Part shown: one piece after another, positions 18,708 to 27,902 of the stretch
Numbering within the stretch: position 1 is the first letter of the stretch
Layout: every line of letters starts with the position of its first letter
Assembly (NCBI GenBank): GCA_002281875.1
Contig: NCHN01000001.1
Location: forward strand, 123,144-187,143
Length of the DNA: 64,000 nt
Source: Sphingobacteriia bacterium 24-36-13
GTDB lineage: Bacteria > Bacteroidota > Bacteroidia > Chitinophagales > Chitinophagaceae
Direction of reading: 5' to 3'
Made by a program: the position numbers and the translations under genes
Notes under the pieces: model-generated
Databases searched by the model: none
The model's input: the letters and a program-made list of their open reading frames with translations, nothing else
What the model was told of the DNA's origin: nothing

Positions 18708-19259
18708 TTATGCTACTGCACTTTTAGAAAGACCGCCATTATTGCTTTGATCTAAATGATCAATAATGTAATCATAATGTTCTCTTTCTAGTCTTTTTTG
18801 GTCTACTCTATGTTTTACTAAAACCCCTACGCCGTAAATCAAGTAGGCTGCTTGTATATAAACCAATAATTGAAATATACCCAAAGCAAGTGTATTGTAA
18901 TAGGACCATTTTTTATAAGCAGGCAATTCACCCACATAATATCGCCACTTAATATTTATAGGTAACGCATAGGTATAAATAAAGAGAATGGTAGCAATTA
19001 ATAAACAAGAGAAGAAAACATGTGCCCATGATGCAAAAAAACTTCTTTGTCCTAAATCCCTTAAAACAGAATGCATCATAAAAGGAATAAGCATTGTTAA
19101 TAAACAAATACCAATAAGGGTAGGGAATGTTAAAATGTAATAGTTTTCGTCTATGTATAGCAAAGCCACATCGCTGTATGCAGCGTAGTTGGCCAATAGG
19201 CCAAATAGTATAGGTACCGCCCAGAGTAAGTTCTCTGCACGGATGAGTCTTGCTGTCAT
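18708..19259 (-). CDS. Four-helix membrane protein, function unknown
   Basis: A 183-residue protein with four or five hydrophobic segments between about residues 10 and 150, then a charged tail (KHRVDQKRLEREHYDYII) that would be cytoplasmic. I do not recognise a characterised family; the tryptophan/tyrosine-rich loop FIYTYALPINIKWRYYVGEL is distinctive. It ends 6 bp after the convergent transporter stop. A -7 element (19283-19290) lies upstream of its ATG. Confidence 0.65.
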   Translation of the reverse strand: MTARLIRAENLLWAVPILFGLLANYAAYSDVALLYIDENYYILTFPTLIGICLLTMLIPFMMHSVLRDLGQRSFFASWAHVFFSCLLIATILFIYTYALPINIKWRYYVGELPAYKKWSYYNTLALGIFQLLVYIQAAYLIYGVGVLVKHRVDQKRLEREHYDYIIDHLDQSNNGGLSKSAVA

Positions 19260-19282
19260 AGGGTTGACGAACGGGTACTGTA

Positions 19283-19290
19283 CAAAAATA
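19283..19290 (-). promoter_or_regulatory. Candidate -7 element for the membrane protein at 18708-19259
   Basis: Reads TATTTTTG on the minus strand, 23 bp before the ATG at 19259. Full match to TAnnTTTG; no clear -33 box at standard spacing. Confidence 0.33.
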
Positions 19291-19371
19291 TATTAATAAA
19301 TCAAGACTAAATTGCAATTTTGCTCCAATACCTAGCTATTTGCCGCAAAATACCAACCTGTTTGTACCATT

Positions 19372-19962
19372 ATGACACCAGAAAGAGCCAAGAAATTAGA
19401 AGAAGTAATTACTAAACGCCAGCATGGCCTTACCGTGGTAATGGAAAATGTACATGATCCTCATAATATTTACGCTGTTATGAGAACCTGCGATGCAGTG
19501 GGGATACAAGATATTTATGTGTTGAATACCCAATTACCTAAGGAAGGTTATTTTGGAATTAAAAGCAGTAGTAGTGCAAATAAATGGTTGACCATTCATT
19601 CTTTTGATAATGTTAGTGATTGCTTTGCCGAATTGCGAACAAAATATCAATCCATATACACTACCTATTTAGGTGAGTCAAGTAAATCGGTATATGATAT
19701 TAATTTCACCAACAGTATTGCGTTGGTTTTTGGCAATGAACACAAAGGAGTAACTAAAGAAGCAAGAGACTTGGCAGATGGAAATTTTATTATACCTCAA
19801 GTTGGAATGATTCCAAGTTTAAATATTTCTGTTGCTTGTGCGGTTGCTATATATGAAGCGTTTAGGCAAAGAAAAGCAGCTGGATTGTATGATCATAATG
19901 CACAGCCTCATCCTGAAGCAGAACAGATAAAAACTTTATGGGCAAGTTTCTCAGCTAGTTGA
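19372..19962 (+). CDS. TrmH/SpoU-family RNA 2'-O-methyltransferase
   Basis: A 196-residue SPOUT methyltransferase, most like tRNA (guanosine-18-2'-O)-methyltransferase. The three SpoU motifs are present: NVHDPHNIYAVMRTCDAVGI (motif 1, with the catalytic Arg), IALVFGNEHKGVTKEA (motif 2) and IPQVGMIPSLNISVACAVAI (motif 3), which together form the knotted SAM site. The TrmH-like short N-terminal helix PERAKKLEEVITKRQHGLTV favours TrmH over the rRNA enzyme RlmB. Its last 12 bases overlap the end of the convergent yihY-like gene. Confidence 0.9.
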   Translation: MTPERAKKLEEVITKRQHGLTVVMENVHDPHNIYAVMRTCDAVGIQDIYVLNTQLPKEGYFGIKSSSSANKWLTIHSFDNVSDCFAELRTKYQSIYTTYLGESSKSVYDINFTNSIALVFGNEHKGVTKEARDLADGNFIIPQVGMIPSLNISVACAVAIYEAFRQRKAAGLYDHNAQPHPEAEQIKTLWASFSAS

Positions 19963-20901
19963 TTCTTGTAATTTTTTCCTTTGAGCAGCATGTTGGGTTA
20001 AATAAGTAATACTCACGTTTAATTCAAAACCAATTAATAGAATCAGTGAATTGATGTACGCCAAAATCATTAGTATCATGATGGTACCAATTGATCCATA
20101 TACCTTATTGTAATTTCCAAAATTATTAACCCAATACGAAAACAACAAAGTAGTACTTAAAATAAGTGCTGTGGCTAATAGGGAACCAGGAGAAATCAGT
20201 TTCCACCTGATTTTTACTGATGGAGCATATTTGTAAATAAATGCAATTCCATAAAAAAATAAACCAATAATCACCACCCATCTAATGCCATTGAGCCATG
20301 CTAGATTTGATTTTTTTAACCCCAATAATTTGCTTAACAAATAAGTAAGTTGCTCTTGTCCTAATAAAATTAATGTTGAGGCAATTAATAGTAATATAAT
20401 TATTGTAGTTAGTTGTATCGCTTTCCAACGCTGATGAAGGAAAAATCGTTTGTGCTCCATTATGGAGCGATCAAAAGTAATAATGAGCGACATCATTGCA
20501 TTTGAAGCGTAATACACCACCAATAAAAATCCAAAAGAAAATACTCCCAAACTTCTCTGCATAAGGTCGTCCATCAAATTGGCAATGATTTTATATGTAT
20601 TTGAATTAGGACTGATGTCTTCAAATAGCGCAAGCATTTGTTGCTTAATGTTCAGGAATTCGGGGAAATAAGGGAGAATTGAAAATAAGAATAATATGGT
20701 TGCTGGCAGCGCCATAATTAAATTGAATGAAATAGCTGCAGCACGTTCGTTCAACCCTATTTTGTTTACTTGTTTAATGAAGAACACTACTACATCATAC
20801 AAAGGAATACCCTGAAAACCTGGTATATATAAAGCTTTGCTCTTTCGAATAACAAAAGCAATAGGAGGCCAATTCAGTATAATTCTTTCGAGTTTAGTCA
20901 T
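19951..20901 (-). CDS. YihY/BrkB-family inner membrane protein
   Basis: A 316-residue polytopic protein of the YihY/BrkB (UPF0761) family. Six hydrophobic segments are visible, with the family segments NERAAAISFNLIMALPATIL near residue 53 and KVYGSIGTIMILMILAYINS near residue 265, where the GSIGT block is diagnostic. The role of the family is unsettled; despite the old name it is not RNase BN. It sits one base downstream of the mltG gene, so both are probably in one transcript. Confidence 0.87.
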   Translation of the reverse strand: MTKLERIILNWPPIAFVIRKSKALYIPGFQGIPLYDVVVFFIKQVNKIGLNERAAAISFNLIMALPATILFLFSILPYFPEFLNIKQQMLALFEDISPNSNTYKIIANLMDDLMQRSLGVFSFGFLLVVYYASNAMMSLIITFDRSIMEHKRFFLHQRWKAIQLTTIIILLLIASTLILLGQEQLTYLLSKLLGLKKSNLAWLNGIRWVVIIGLFFYGIAFIYKYAPSVKIRWKLISPGSLLATALILSTTLLFSYWVNNFGNYNKVYGSIGTIMILMILAYINSLILLIGFELNVSITYLTQHAAQRKKLQESTS

Positions 20902-20902
20902 G

Positions 20903-21982
20903 CTATGGTTTTTCAGCCCTTTTCTTCATCATGTATTCATCTAATTTTTTCTGGTATTCTTTTGCTCTGCTATTGTGCTCTTCGTAATTATTGCTAAAAT
21001 GATGATACCCACTAAAATCACTCTTTGCCACAAAATAAATATAGTCTGTTTGAGGCGCATCTAGAACAATATCAATGGTTTTAGGAGAAGGGGTGCAAAT
21101 AGGGCCAGGCGGCAAACCTTTAACTTTGTAGGTATTATATGGGGAAGGGTTGGTTAAATACTTTTCATAAATACGTGTAATAGTAAAATCATTCATTGCA
21201 TATTTAATGGTAGGACATGCCTGCAAAGGCATTTGTTTCTTTAGTCGATTAATATATACACTGGCAATTTTATATTTATCAGAATCGTAATTGGTTTCTT
21301 CATCTACAATAGAAGCAAGTATATAGACTTGTTCCGGTGTCATATTAATCGCAGCCGCTTTTTGGAGTCGATTATTTTTCTCCCAAAAATTTTTTGAACC
21401 ATTGCTTAGTTTTTGCAGAATGGTTTGCATAGACGCATCAGCAAAGTAGTTATAGGTGTCTGGTATAATTTTGGTAAATAATAAGGTTGTATCTGACCCA
21501 ATAATTGCTAATGAATCATTTGAGCTCAGGTATTCCATCACTTTGCTAGAATCGGTCATGAATTGTTTGCTGATTAACTTCGCTAACTCTGCTTTGGTTC
21601 TAACCCGATTGATCACTAATTTCACTTCTGCCAATCTTCCATTCTTAAGCATTCTAACAATATCAATAATACTTTGCCCTTTCTTTATTTCATACCTGCC
21701 CGGTTTCATTTTATCCCAAATATTCAAAGGCGCGCCCGCAATGCCTAAAAGACTAGGAAATTGTAGAATTCCGGCCTCTTCAAAAACTTTTAAAACAGCA
21801 GATTTTTGGGTATTGTCTTTTTCTATAGTAATCATTCTGCTTTTTTCATCAAAAGCAGTTGCTGATGTAGCAAATAGCCAATACAGAACAAAAGCAATTA
21901 ATACAATTGCAATCGCAATAATGAATAAAGGTTTTTTAACCTTGTTCTTCGATTTTGGAGCAGGTTGTTTTTTTCGAGCCAT
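20903..21982 (-). CDS. mltG: Endolytic murein transglycosylase MltG
   Basis: A 359-residue peptidoglycan lytic transglycosylase that cleaves nascent glycan strands and so helps set strand length. A cytoplasmic Lys-rich start and one transmembrane helix (about 19-41) precede a LysM-like region (GRYEIKKGQSIIDIVRMLKNG, about 95-115) and the YceG catalytic domain. The active-site Glu lies in LASIVDEETNY; YKVKGLPPGPICTP, with the conserved GLPPGPI, and YFVAKSDFSGYHHFS are the family signatures. The start at 21982 follows a terminator hairpin after secG, so some transcription may come from readthrough or a promoter I cannot see. Confidence 0.93.
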   Translation of the reverse strand: MARKKQPAPKSKNKVKKPLFIIAIAIVLIAFVLYWLFATSATAFDEKSRMITIEKDNTQKSAVLKVFEEAGILQFPSLLGIAGAPLNIWDKMKPGRYEIKKGQSIIDIVRMLKNGRLAEVKLVINRVRTKAELAKLISKQFMTDSSKVMEYLSSNDSLAIIGSDTTLLFTKIIPDTYNYFADASMQTILQKLSNGSKNFWEKNNRLQKAAAINMTPEQVYILASIVDEETNYDSDKYKIASVYINRLKKQMPLQACPTIKYAMNDFTITRIYEKYLTNPSPYNTYKVKGLPPGPICTPSPKTIDIVLDAPQTDYIYFVAKSDFSGYHHFSNNYEEHNSRAKEYQKKLDEYMMKKRAEKP

Positions 21983-21990
21983 AAAGTAAA

Positions 21991-22029
21991 ATAAATAAAA
22001 AACCCTGTCTTTTTTATAAGGCAGGGTTT
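21991..22029 (-). terminator. Terminator after secG
   Basis: AAACCCTG at 22000-22007 and CAGGGTTT at 22022-22029 pair perfectly and extend inward through a G-T pair and CTT/AAG. On the minus strand the stem is followed by a run of T. It closes the miaB-secG unit before mltG. Confidence 0.75.
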
Positions 22030-22048
22030 AAAATAAGTGGAAATATAT

Positions 22049-22408
22049 TTATTTCTTAGAAGTATCAGTTTTTGCAGGTACTGTAGCGGCCGGTGCTTGT
22101 TGAACACCAGTAGCGGCAGGAGCAGGAGTAGTTGTGGTGGTATTGATCTTCTGAAGAACTTCAGTATCAACATCTGTTGAACCTCCTTTTAAAAACAAAG
22201 TAGAGAATAATGCCAAAAGTGCTATGATAGCGGCAAAAATCCATGTGCCTTTCTCTAAAACATCGGTTGTTTGCTTAACACCCATTAATTGGTTGCTGAT
22301 TCCCCCCACATTACCGGCTAATCCACCGCCTTTGGGATTTTGAATCAATACCATAAAAGCCAAGCCAACAGCTGCAATCACAATCAGAACCAAAAACAGA
22401 TAAATCAT
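22049..22408 (-). CDS. secG: Preprotein translocase subunit SecG
   Basis: A 119-residue SecG, the small accessory subunit of the SecYEG channel. Two membrane helices (about 2-22 and 54-74) flank the conserved cytoplasmic loop MVLIQNPKGGGLAGNVGGIS. The Ala/Pro/Thr-rich C-terminal tail is typical of Bacteroidota SecG. It follows the TPR-like gene by one base and is the last gene of the miaB-sigma54-lptE run. Confidence 0.93.
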   Translation of the reverse strand: MIYLFLVLIVIAAVGLAFMVLIQNPKGGGLAGNVGGISNQLMGVKQTTDVLEKGTWIFAAIIALLALFSTLFLKGGSTDVDTEVLQKINTTTTTPAPAATGVQQAPAATVPAKTDTSKK

Positions 22409-22409
22409 T

Positions 22410-23579
22410 TTAAATACCTTTTAATTGTTGAATTTTGTCTGCAAAATAAGCGGTTTTTTCAGGATTAGAGAAACTTAATTTGATATAAAGCTGAATTGCT
22501 TTATCAATTTGGCCTTGTTTAGCTAGAACTTCGGCCATGGTCTCGGTCAAAATTTCTTTAGACTCATTTGAAACCAAGGCTGTTTCAGCTACTTTTTTCT
22601 CTTGTTCTGGGCTAGTGCCAAGGTCTTCGGGGTTTGGACTATGATTTTTCATGTCCTTTAACCAATCGGTAAACCTTCTTAGTTTGGTTGTTAGTTTGTC
22701 CTGAGGAATCTTACTCAAATCAATTTGTATCCCCTGTGAGGCGAAATAATCAATTGTATGTAATTTATCTTGCACTGGCTCAATGGTCAATTCAGTCTCT
22801 TTTTCAATTGGTTTTCTAAATTCGGCCAACTGGTTAGATAAAATACTGGCTATTTTGGCATCACTCTTGTCTTGATCTGGGTGGGTGATGGTACTGCTTG
22901 TTTCTTCTTCACTGTAATCCTGCTCTGGCAAGAGGGGCTCAAGGTTAGATTTCTTGGCTTCAATGGGGGCAGGGGTATTTAGTGGCTCGGGGTTGTTTAA
23001 AGCACTAAAAACGGGGTCAAATGGTTCGCTAGTAGGTACTTCTGGTAGGGTATAGTCTACCGGCTCCGAAGGCATATTTTCCCTGATAACTGGAATAATA
23101 GTTCCAGGTTTATCTATTGGATCAATGCCTTTCATTAATTCTCTCACGCTCTCAATTGTTGGAATGGAGATATCGGGGTTTGGCAGTTCAGGTGCTTCAA
23201 AACTTTTTTCAGCAGATTCAAGTGTTTCTTCAATTTTTGGCAAGCTGATCATTTCATCCCACTCAATGTCTTTTTGACGAATAGAACGAAGTAATGCAGT
23301 ATCTAATTCTTGCTTCGGTGCCTGATCAATTCCTGGATCCTTTAATGCCTCTAATTGAAACTGAAGCCAATGTGGGTTGGTGAAATACAAAGCCGTTTTC
23401 ATTGCTTGTGAACCAACCAATGGGTGATCTTCTTTTTTTAATTTAGCAGCAAATAAGTATTGTCCTGGAGAAAAGAAGGGATAGTCATGTACCAATTTTT
23501 CTATTGCTTCCATTTTGATGGAAGAGAGGTCGGCACTGCCTGTTAAATGAACTAAAGCTTTTTCCTGCGTAAATTTCAT
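22410..23579 (-). CDS. Hypothetical acidic protein with TPR-like C-terminus
   Basis: A 389-residue soluble protein without signal peptide or helices. The N-terminal block (about 1-90) contains LVHDYPFFSPGQYLFAAKLK, a pattern I know from uncharacterised Bacteroidota proteins in this position. Residues 90-260 are acidic, Pro-rich and probably disordered. Residues 290-315 have a KLRRFTDWLKDMK motif. The last 45 residues (MAEVLAKQGQIDKAIQLYIKLSF) resemble a single TPR hairpin. Lying between lptE and secG suggests a link to envelope biogenesis, but no function can be assigned. Confidence 0.75.
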   Translation of the reverse strand: MKFTQEKALVHLTGSADLSSIKMEAIEKLVHDYPFFSPGQYLFAAKLKKEDHPLVGSQAMKTALYFTNPHWLQFQLEALKDPGIDQAPKQELDTALLRSIRQKDIEWDEMISLPKIEETLESAEKSFEAPELPNPDISIPTIESVRELMKGIDPIDKPGTIIPVIRENMPSEPVDYTLPEVPTSEPFDPVFSALNNPEPLNTPAPIEAKKSNLEPLLPEQDYSEEETSSTITHPDQDKSDAKIASILSNQLAEFRKPIEKETELTIEPVQDKLHTIDYFASQGIQIDLSKIPQDKLTTKLRRFTDWLKDMKNHSPNPEDLGTSPEQEKKVAETALVSNESKEILTETMAEVLAKQGQIDKAIQLYIKLSFSNPEKTAYFADKIQQLKGI

Positions 23580-23601
23580 AAAGAATAAAGATACAACTCT
23601 C

Positions 23602-24117
23602 TTACCAGTTATTAAATATGCGGTTGAATATTTCGTCTGTTAAGTTCCTAACAACTTCATCTAATAATTGCCCTTCTGCTTGCTGCAGGGTAAGATTTGC
23701 AGAGAAGTCAAAACTTCTAGAAACATCAAATTCCTCTACTTTGTTTTCTAAAGTTTTGCGAAGTATTATATGAACAGTAACAGTTAATCGATTGGTACTG
23801 GCTTGTTGCGCAGAAACCCCCACCGTTTGACTTGGATCATAGTTGGTAATTGCCCCATTAATTACATAATCTGCATCATCATTATTGGTTCTAGTCAGTT
23901 TGGTCTGTCCTGTAATTTTTGATTGTATCTTATCTGTTAATTTAGGGCTCAATTGTGGGTTAACATACCTCGCCCTATTTTCAATAAAACCAATCTTGAC
24001 CGTTTTTACATTCGTAGGAATTACAGCGTCATTAAATTTATAGACAAAACAACCACTTATTGAAAACGTAACTAATAATAATAATGTGGTAATTCTTTTC
24101 GTCATCCAATTATTCAT
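23602..24117 (-). CDS. lptE: LptE-like LPS-assembly lipoprotein
   Basis: A 171-residue outer-membrane lipoprotein resembling LptE, which plugs the LptD barrel during lipopolysaccharide export. The signal ends in the lipobox SISGC, and the mature start CFVYKFNDAVIPTNVKTVKI is typical of the Bacteroidota LptE group. The alternating strand/helix pattern and the late LTLQQAEGQLLDEVVRNLTD helix agree. Two ATGs are plausible: 24117, which overlaps the preceding stop as ATGAATAA and suggests coupling, and 24105, which gives a tidier signal peptide. Confidence 0.82.
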   Translation of the reverse strand: MNNWMTKRITTLLLLVTFSISGCFVYKFNDAVIPTNVKTVKIGFIENRARYVNPQLSPKLTDKIQSKITGQTKLTRTNNDDADYVINGAITNYDPSQTVGVSAQQASTNRLTVTVHIILRKTLENKVEEFDVSRSFDFSANLTLQQAEGQLLDEVVRNLTDEIFNRIFNNW

Positions 24118-25399
24118 CAATATCATATTCTTTCAATTTGCGGTATAAAGTTCTTTCACTAATGCCAAGATCCAAAGAAGCATCTTTTCTTTTACCTCTG
24201 TGCTTTTTAAGTGCTTTAATGATGAGTTCTTTTTCCTTGTCCATTATATTTAAAGACTCTTCCACTTCTTCATGCACTTGAATGTCTTCATTGTTTAAAA
24301 TCACAGGTAAAGATCCGTTGTTATTGTTCGCAGGGAGTAAATTGTTTTGCCCAGTGTTTAATGAATTTACATTATTATTCGAATTCATTACAGGCATCTC
24401 ATTTACATTTCCTGCATAGTCATTTAAGATAGATTCCTTAGTAAAATTTGCTGCTGCCCCAGCTAATGAAGGATTTTGTAAAATTTCTACAAACATTTTT
24501 TTTAATTCTGTAACATCTTTTTTCATGTCAAAAAAGAGTTTGTACAGTATTTCTCTTTCGTTGGCAAATTCCCCAGTACTAGCTCCATTACCAGCCAACA
24601 TGGGCATTCTATTGTCTTTCTTTTCAGGAAGAAATATCCGCATTTCTTTGCCGCTAACTTGATTGGTAGGGCTTAGTACAGAAATTTGTTCAGCTATATT
24701 TTTCAACTCTCTAATATTACCAGGCCAAGGATATTGAATCAGCATTTCTTTTGCTTCTTCATCTAATTGAACTGGTGTTGTTTTGTAGCGTTCTGCAAAA
24801 TCAACTACAAACTTCCTGAACAACAAAAGAATATCGTCTTTTCGATCTCTTAATGAAGAAACCCTTATTGGAACAGTGCTTAAGCGGTAATACAAGTCTT
24901 CTCTAAATCTACCTTTCTGTGTAAATTCCAATAACTCTCTATTGGTTGCAGCAATAACCCTAACATCTGTTTTCTGCACTTTGGAACTACCTACCCGAAT
25001 AAATTCACCCGTTTCAAGTACCCTTAATAATCTGGCTTGGGTACCCAATGGCATTTCCCCAATTTCATCCATAAAAAGGGTACCACCATTCACCGTTTCA
25101 AAATATCCTTTTCTGCTATCTACAGCACCAGTGAATGCTCCTTTTTCATGACCAAATAATTCAGAGTCAATAGTGCCTTCAGGAATTGCGCCGCAGTTTA
25201 CAGCAATAAATGGATTGTGTTTTCTAGAAGATAACGCATGAATAATTTGGGAAAACACTTCTTTACCCACACCACTTTCCCCTACAATTAACACCGTTAA
25301 ATCGGTGGCTGCCACTTGAACTGCGGTATTCAATGCATGATTTAAAGCGGGAGAGTTCCCAATAATGCCAAATCTATTTTTGATACTTTGTAAATCCAT
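24110..25399 (-). CDS. Sigma-54-dependent transcriptional activator without receiver domain
   Basis: A 429-residue bacterial enhancer-binding protein. The AAA+ domain begins within 40 residues of the start: Walker A GESGVGKE at 40-47, the sigma-54-contacting GAFTGA at 87-92, Walker B LFMDEI at 108-113 and the arginine-finger region FREDLYYRLSTVPI. A poorly conserved Asn-rich linker (about 320-375) leads to a Fis-type HTH (RKDASLDLGISERTLYRKLK). There is no receiver, GAF or PAS domain, so activity is probably set by level or a partner. The ORF is open to 25426, but the ATG at 25399 matches the family start. It lies between miaB and lptE in a conserved Bacteroidota order. Confidence 0.92.
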   Translation of the reverse strand: MDLQSIKNRFGIIGNSPALNHALNTAVQVAATDLTVLIVGESGVGKEVFSQIIHALSSRKHNPFIAVNCGAIPEGTIDSELFGHEKGAFTGAVDSRKGYFETVNGGTLFMDEIGEMPLGTQARLLRVLETGEFIRVGSSKVQKTDVRVIAATNRELLEFTQKGRFREDLYYRLSTVPIRVSSLRDRKDDILLLFRKFVVDFAERYKTTPVQLDEEAKEMLIQYPWPGNIRELKNIAEQISVLSPTNQVSGKEMRIFLPEKKDNRMPMLAGNGASTGEFANEREILYKLFFDMKKDVTELKKMFVEILQNPSLAGAAANFTKESILNDYAGNVNEMPVMNSNNNVNSLNTGQNNLLPANNNNGSLPVILNNEDIQVHEEVEESLNIMDKEKELIIKALKKHRGKRKDASLDLGISERTLYRKLKEYDIDE

Positions 25400-25409
25400 A
25401 ATAAATGGT

Positions 25410-26837
25410 TTAAGGATGGTCCACAATTGTTCCTAATAAAGTTGCTCTAGTACAATCGTGAATTTTTACCCAAACATAATCACCTGGTTGTTGGTTTTCA
25501 TTTGATTTGGGGAATACAGTTATTTTGTTTTGACTGGTTCTGCCTGTCCAATCATTGGCATCTCTTTTTGAGCGAGTTTCAATTAGTATTTTAAAAGTCT
25601 TGCCAATATCGTTTAAGTTGCTTTTAGTAGACAGTTCTCCTTGTTTGTCTACAATTTCTTGCAAACGGCGTTTTTTATCTTCCAATGAAATGTCATCCTT
25701 AAATCTTCTAGCAGCTAGCGTACCAGGACGTTCACTATAAAAATACATATAACTCATATCGAAACCACAATAATCCATAAGGGATAAAGTGTCTTGGTGT
25801 TCTTCTTCTGTTTCAGTACAAAAGCCAGCAATCATATCAGATGTCAAACCGCAATTGGGCAATATTTCCCTGATTCTATCTACTTTAGCTAGGTACCATT
25901 CTCTAGAATAGGTTCTATTCATTAATTGCAAAACCCTTGTATTTCCACTTTGTACAGGAAGATGAATGCACTTACAAATATTTTCGTATTTGGCCATCGT
26001 GTATAACACATCATCCGTTATATCTTTTGGATGAGAAGTGCTAAAGCGAACTCTTAAATCAGTGCTAACTAAGGCAGCTTGTTCTAATAAATTTGCAAAC
26101 GTGACTGTTTCATTACCTGTTTCATTCACCCAATGATAACTATCAACATTTTGCCCTAATAATGTGATTTCTTTGTAGCCCTGTTCAACCAATGATCTAA
26201 TTTCTTCAATAATGGAATTAGCAGATCTACTTCTTTCGCGGCCTCTGGTAAAAGGAACTACACAAAAGCTGCACATATTATTACACCCCCTTGTAATAGA
26301 TACAAATGCGGTAATTCCATTGCTGTTTAATCTAACGGGAGCAATGTCGCCGTATGTTTCATCTCTACTTAATAATACATTCACCCCTTTTTGTCCACCT
26401 GAAGCTTCTTTAATTAAAGCAGGGAGAGATCTATAAGCATCTGGACCAATTACTAAGTCAACTAGTTTTTCTTGTTCTAATAATTGGGCTTTTAATCTTT
26501 CAGCCATACAACCTAAAACACCAATAAGCATTCCTGGTCTAGTTCTCTTAATCTTTCTAAACTCTGTTAACCGTTTCCGAATAGTTTGCTCCGCTTTTTC
26601 TCTTATTGAACAAGTGTTGATTAAAATGAGGTCTGCTACTTCAAAATCGGGGGTTGCGCTAAATTCATTTTCTTGTAAAATAGAAGCAACTACTTCACTA
26701 TCCGAAAAGTTCATTGCACAACCATAGCTCTCTATATAAAACTTCTTACCATGTAACAATGGGGTAACACTAGCTTTAAATGCTTCTCCCTGTCTTGCTT
26801 CATCGTGTTTTTTATTGATTAATTCAGCCAGTTCCAT
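25410..26837 (-). CDS. miaB: tRNA-2-methylthio-N6-dimethylallyladenosine synthase MiaB
   Basis: A 475-residue radical-SAM methylthiotransferase that converts i6A37 to ms2i6A37 in tRNAs reading UNN codons. The auxiliary cluster cysteines are Cys40 (YGC), Cys76 (NTCSIRE) and Cys110 (GVLGC); the radical-SAM cluster CxxxCxxC is Cys185, Cys189 and Cys192, followed by [20 protein letters not shown]-binding domain ends the protein (about 405-475). Length is normal. It is the first gene of the minus-strand run into secG, with a TAnnTTTG element 19 bp upstream. Confidence 0.96.
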   Translation of the reverse strand: MELAELINKKHDEARQGEAFKASVTPLLHGKKFYIESYGCAMNFSDSEVVASILQENEFSATPDFEVADLILINTCSIREKAEQTIRKRLTEFRKIKRTRPGMLIGVLGCMAERLKAQLLEQEKLVDLVIGPDAYRSLPALIKEASGGQKGVNVLLSRDETYGDIAPVRLNSNGITAFVSITRGCNNMCSFCVVPFTRGRERSRSANSIIEEIRSLVEQGYKEITLLGQNVDSYHWVNETGNETVTFANLLEQAALVSTDLRVRFSTSHPKDITDDVLYTMAKYENICKCIHLPVQSGNTRVLQLMNRTYSREWYLAKVDRIREILPNCGLTSDMIAGFCTETEEEHQDTLSLMDYCGFDMSYMYFYSERPGTLAARRFKDDISLEDKKRRLQEIVDKQGELSTKSNLNDIGKTFKILIETRSKRDANDWTGRTSQNKITVFPKSNENQQPGDYVWVKIHDCTRATLLGTIVDHP

Positions 26838-26855
26838 CCTTTGTTAATTAAGCTA

Positions 26856-26863
26856 CAAATGTA
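26856..26863 (-). promoter_or_regulatory. Candidate -7 element for miaB
   Basis: TACATTTG on the minus strand, full match to TAnnTTTG, 18 bp upstream of the miaB ATG. Probably drives the whole miaB-to-secG run. Confidence 0.38.
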
Positions 26864-26926
26864 CTGATTATCCTCAATTTATGCCAGTTTGTCAGCGATA
26901 ATACAAGAAAAATTGCTGGGGTTTCC

Positions 26927-26934
26927 TATATTTG
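26927..26934 (+). promoter_or_regulatory. Candidate -7 element for the DUF3078 gene
   Basis: TATATTTG, a full TAnnTTTG match, ends 17 bp before the ATG at 26952 and lies within the longer ORF, supporting the shorter protein. Confidence 0.38.
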
Positions 26935-26951
26935 AATTGAAAAATGTACAC

Positions 26952-27902
26952 ATGAGTAGAATTTTCCTGTGGTTAACCATAATGTTAACAACCGGATTTA
27001 TTGTGAAAGGGCAGGACAATGTAGTGCAGGCATTGAAAAGAGAGATCAACCGAACAATAAAAAAGGACAATGATACAACAGGCTGGAATTGGAAACGAGG
27101 AGGGTTATTTAGTTTCAATTTAGCGCAGGGTTCATTAAGTAATTGGGCATCGGGGGGAGATAATTTTTCTCTAACGGCGAATGGTTACATGAACTACTTT
27201 ATTCTATATAAGTATAAGCGACATTTTTGGGACAATTCAATGGATATCAATCTAGGGTATATACAAAGTACCAGTTTAGGGAGCCGTAAAAACGATGACC
27301 GTTTGGATTATTTAAGTAAATACGGATATAAAATGGATTCATTAGGTAAATGGTATGTTTCAACCCTAATTAATTTCCGTTCTCAATTTTTTGATGGGTA
27401 TACTTTTAATAATAATCAGCCCACTTTTACTTCTTCTCTATTATCTCCGGCTTATATTATATTATCTGCTGGGTTCGATTATAAACCCGACCAGTTTTTA
27501 TCCATCTTCATTTCACCACTAACTTCAAGATGGATTGTTTTGGCGAATAAATCATTATCTGATAAGGGTGGATATGGAGTGCCCGCAGGTGCTGGAAATT
27601 TCAACCAAATAGGAGCTTTTATAACATTGAATTATAGCAATACGATAGCTAAGAATATTACTTATAAAGGGAAAATGGATTTGTTCTCCAATTACCAAAG
27701 TAGGCCTCAAAACGTAGACTTATTTATGACGAATTTATTCTCTTTTAAGATCAATAAATTCTTCTCTGCAACCTATAGTTTAGACCTTATTTACGATGAT
27801 GATGTAAGATTATTCGGTCCTTCAAAAAATGCTCCAGGTCTTCAAACCAAAAGCTTAATTGGTATTGGGTTTTTAAAACCATTGAATACCAAAAGGAGTT
27901 AA
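26952..27902 (+). CDS. DUF3078 family exported protein
   Basis: A 316-residue protein with a signal peptide (1-20, ending at VKG or so) and a long beta-rich body, probably an outer-membrane barrel. The family pattern is clear: WNWKRGGLFSFNLAQGSLSN WASGGDN near the mature start, then many alternating amphipathic strands such as MNYFILYKYKRHFWDNSMDI, and a terminal GIGFLKPL. The frame is open to 26889, but the ATG at 26952 starts the signal peptide and lies just after a promoter-like element. Function unknown. Its stop shares the TTAA palindrome with the convergent purK. Confidence 0.85.
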   Translation: MSRIFLWLTIMLTTGFIVKGQDNVVQALKREINRTIKKDNDTTGWNWKRGGLFSFNLAQGSLSNWASGGDNFSLTANGYMNYFILYKYKRHFWDNSMDINLGYIQSTSLGSRKNDDRLDYLSKYGYKMDSLGKWYVSTLINFRSQFFDGYTFNNNQPTFTSSLLSPAYIILSAGFDYKPDQFLSIFISPLTSRWIVLANKSLSDKGGYGVPAGAGNFNQIGAFITLNYSNTIAKNITYKGKMDLFSNYQSRPQNVDLFMTNLFSFKINKFFSATYSLDLIYDDDVRLFGPSKNAPGLQTKSLIGIGFLKPLNTKRS

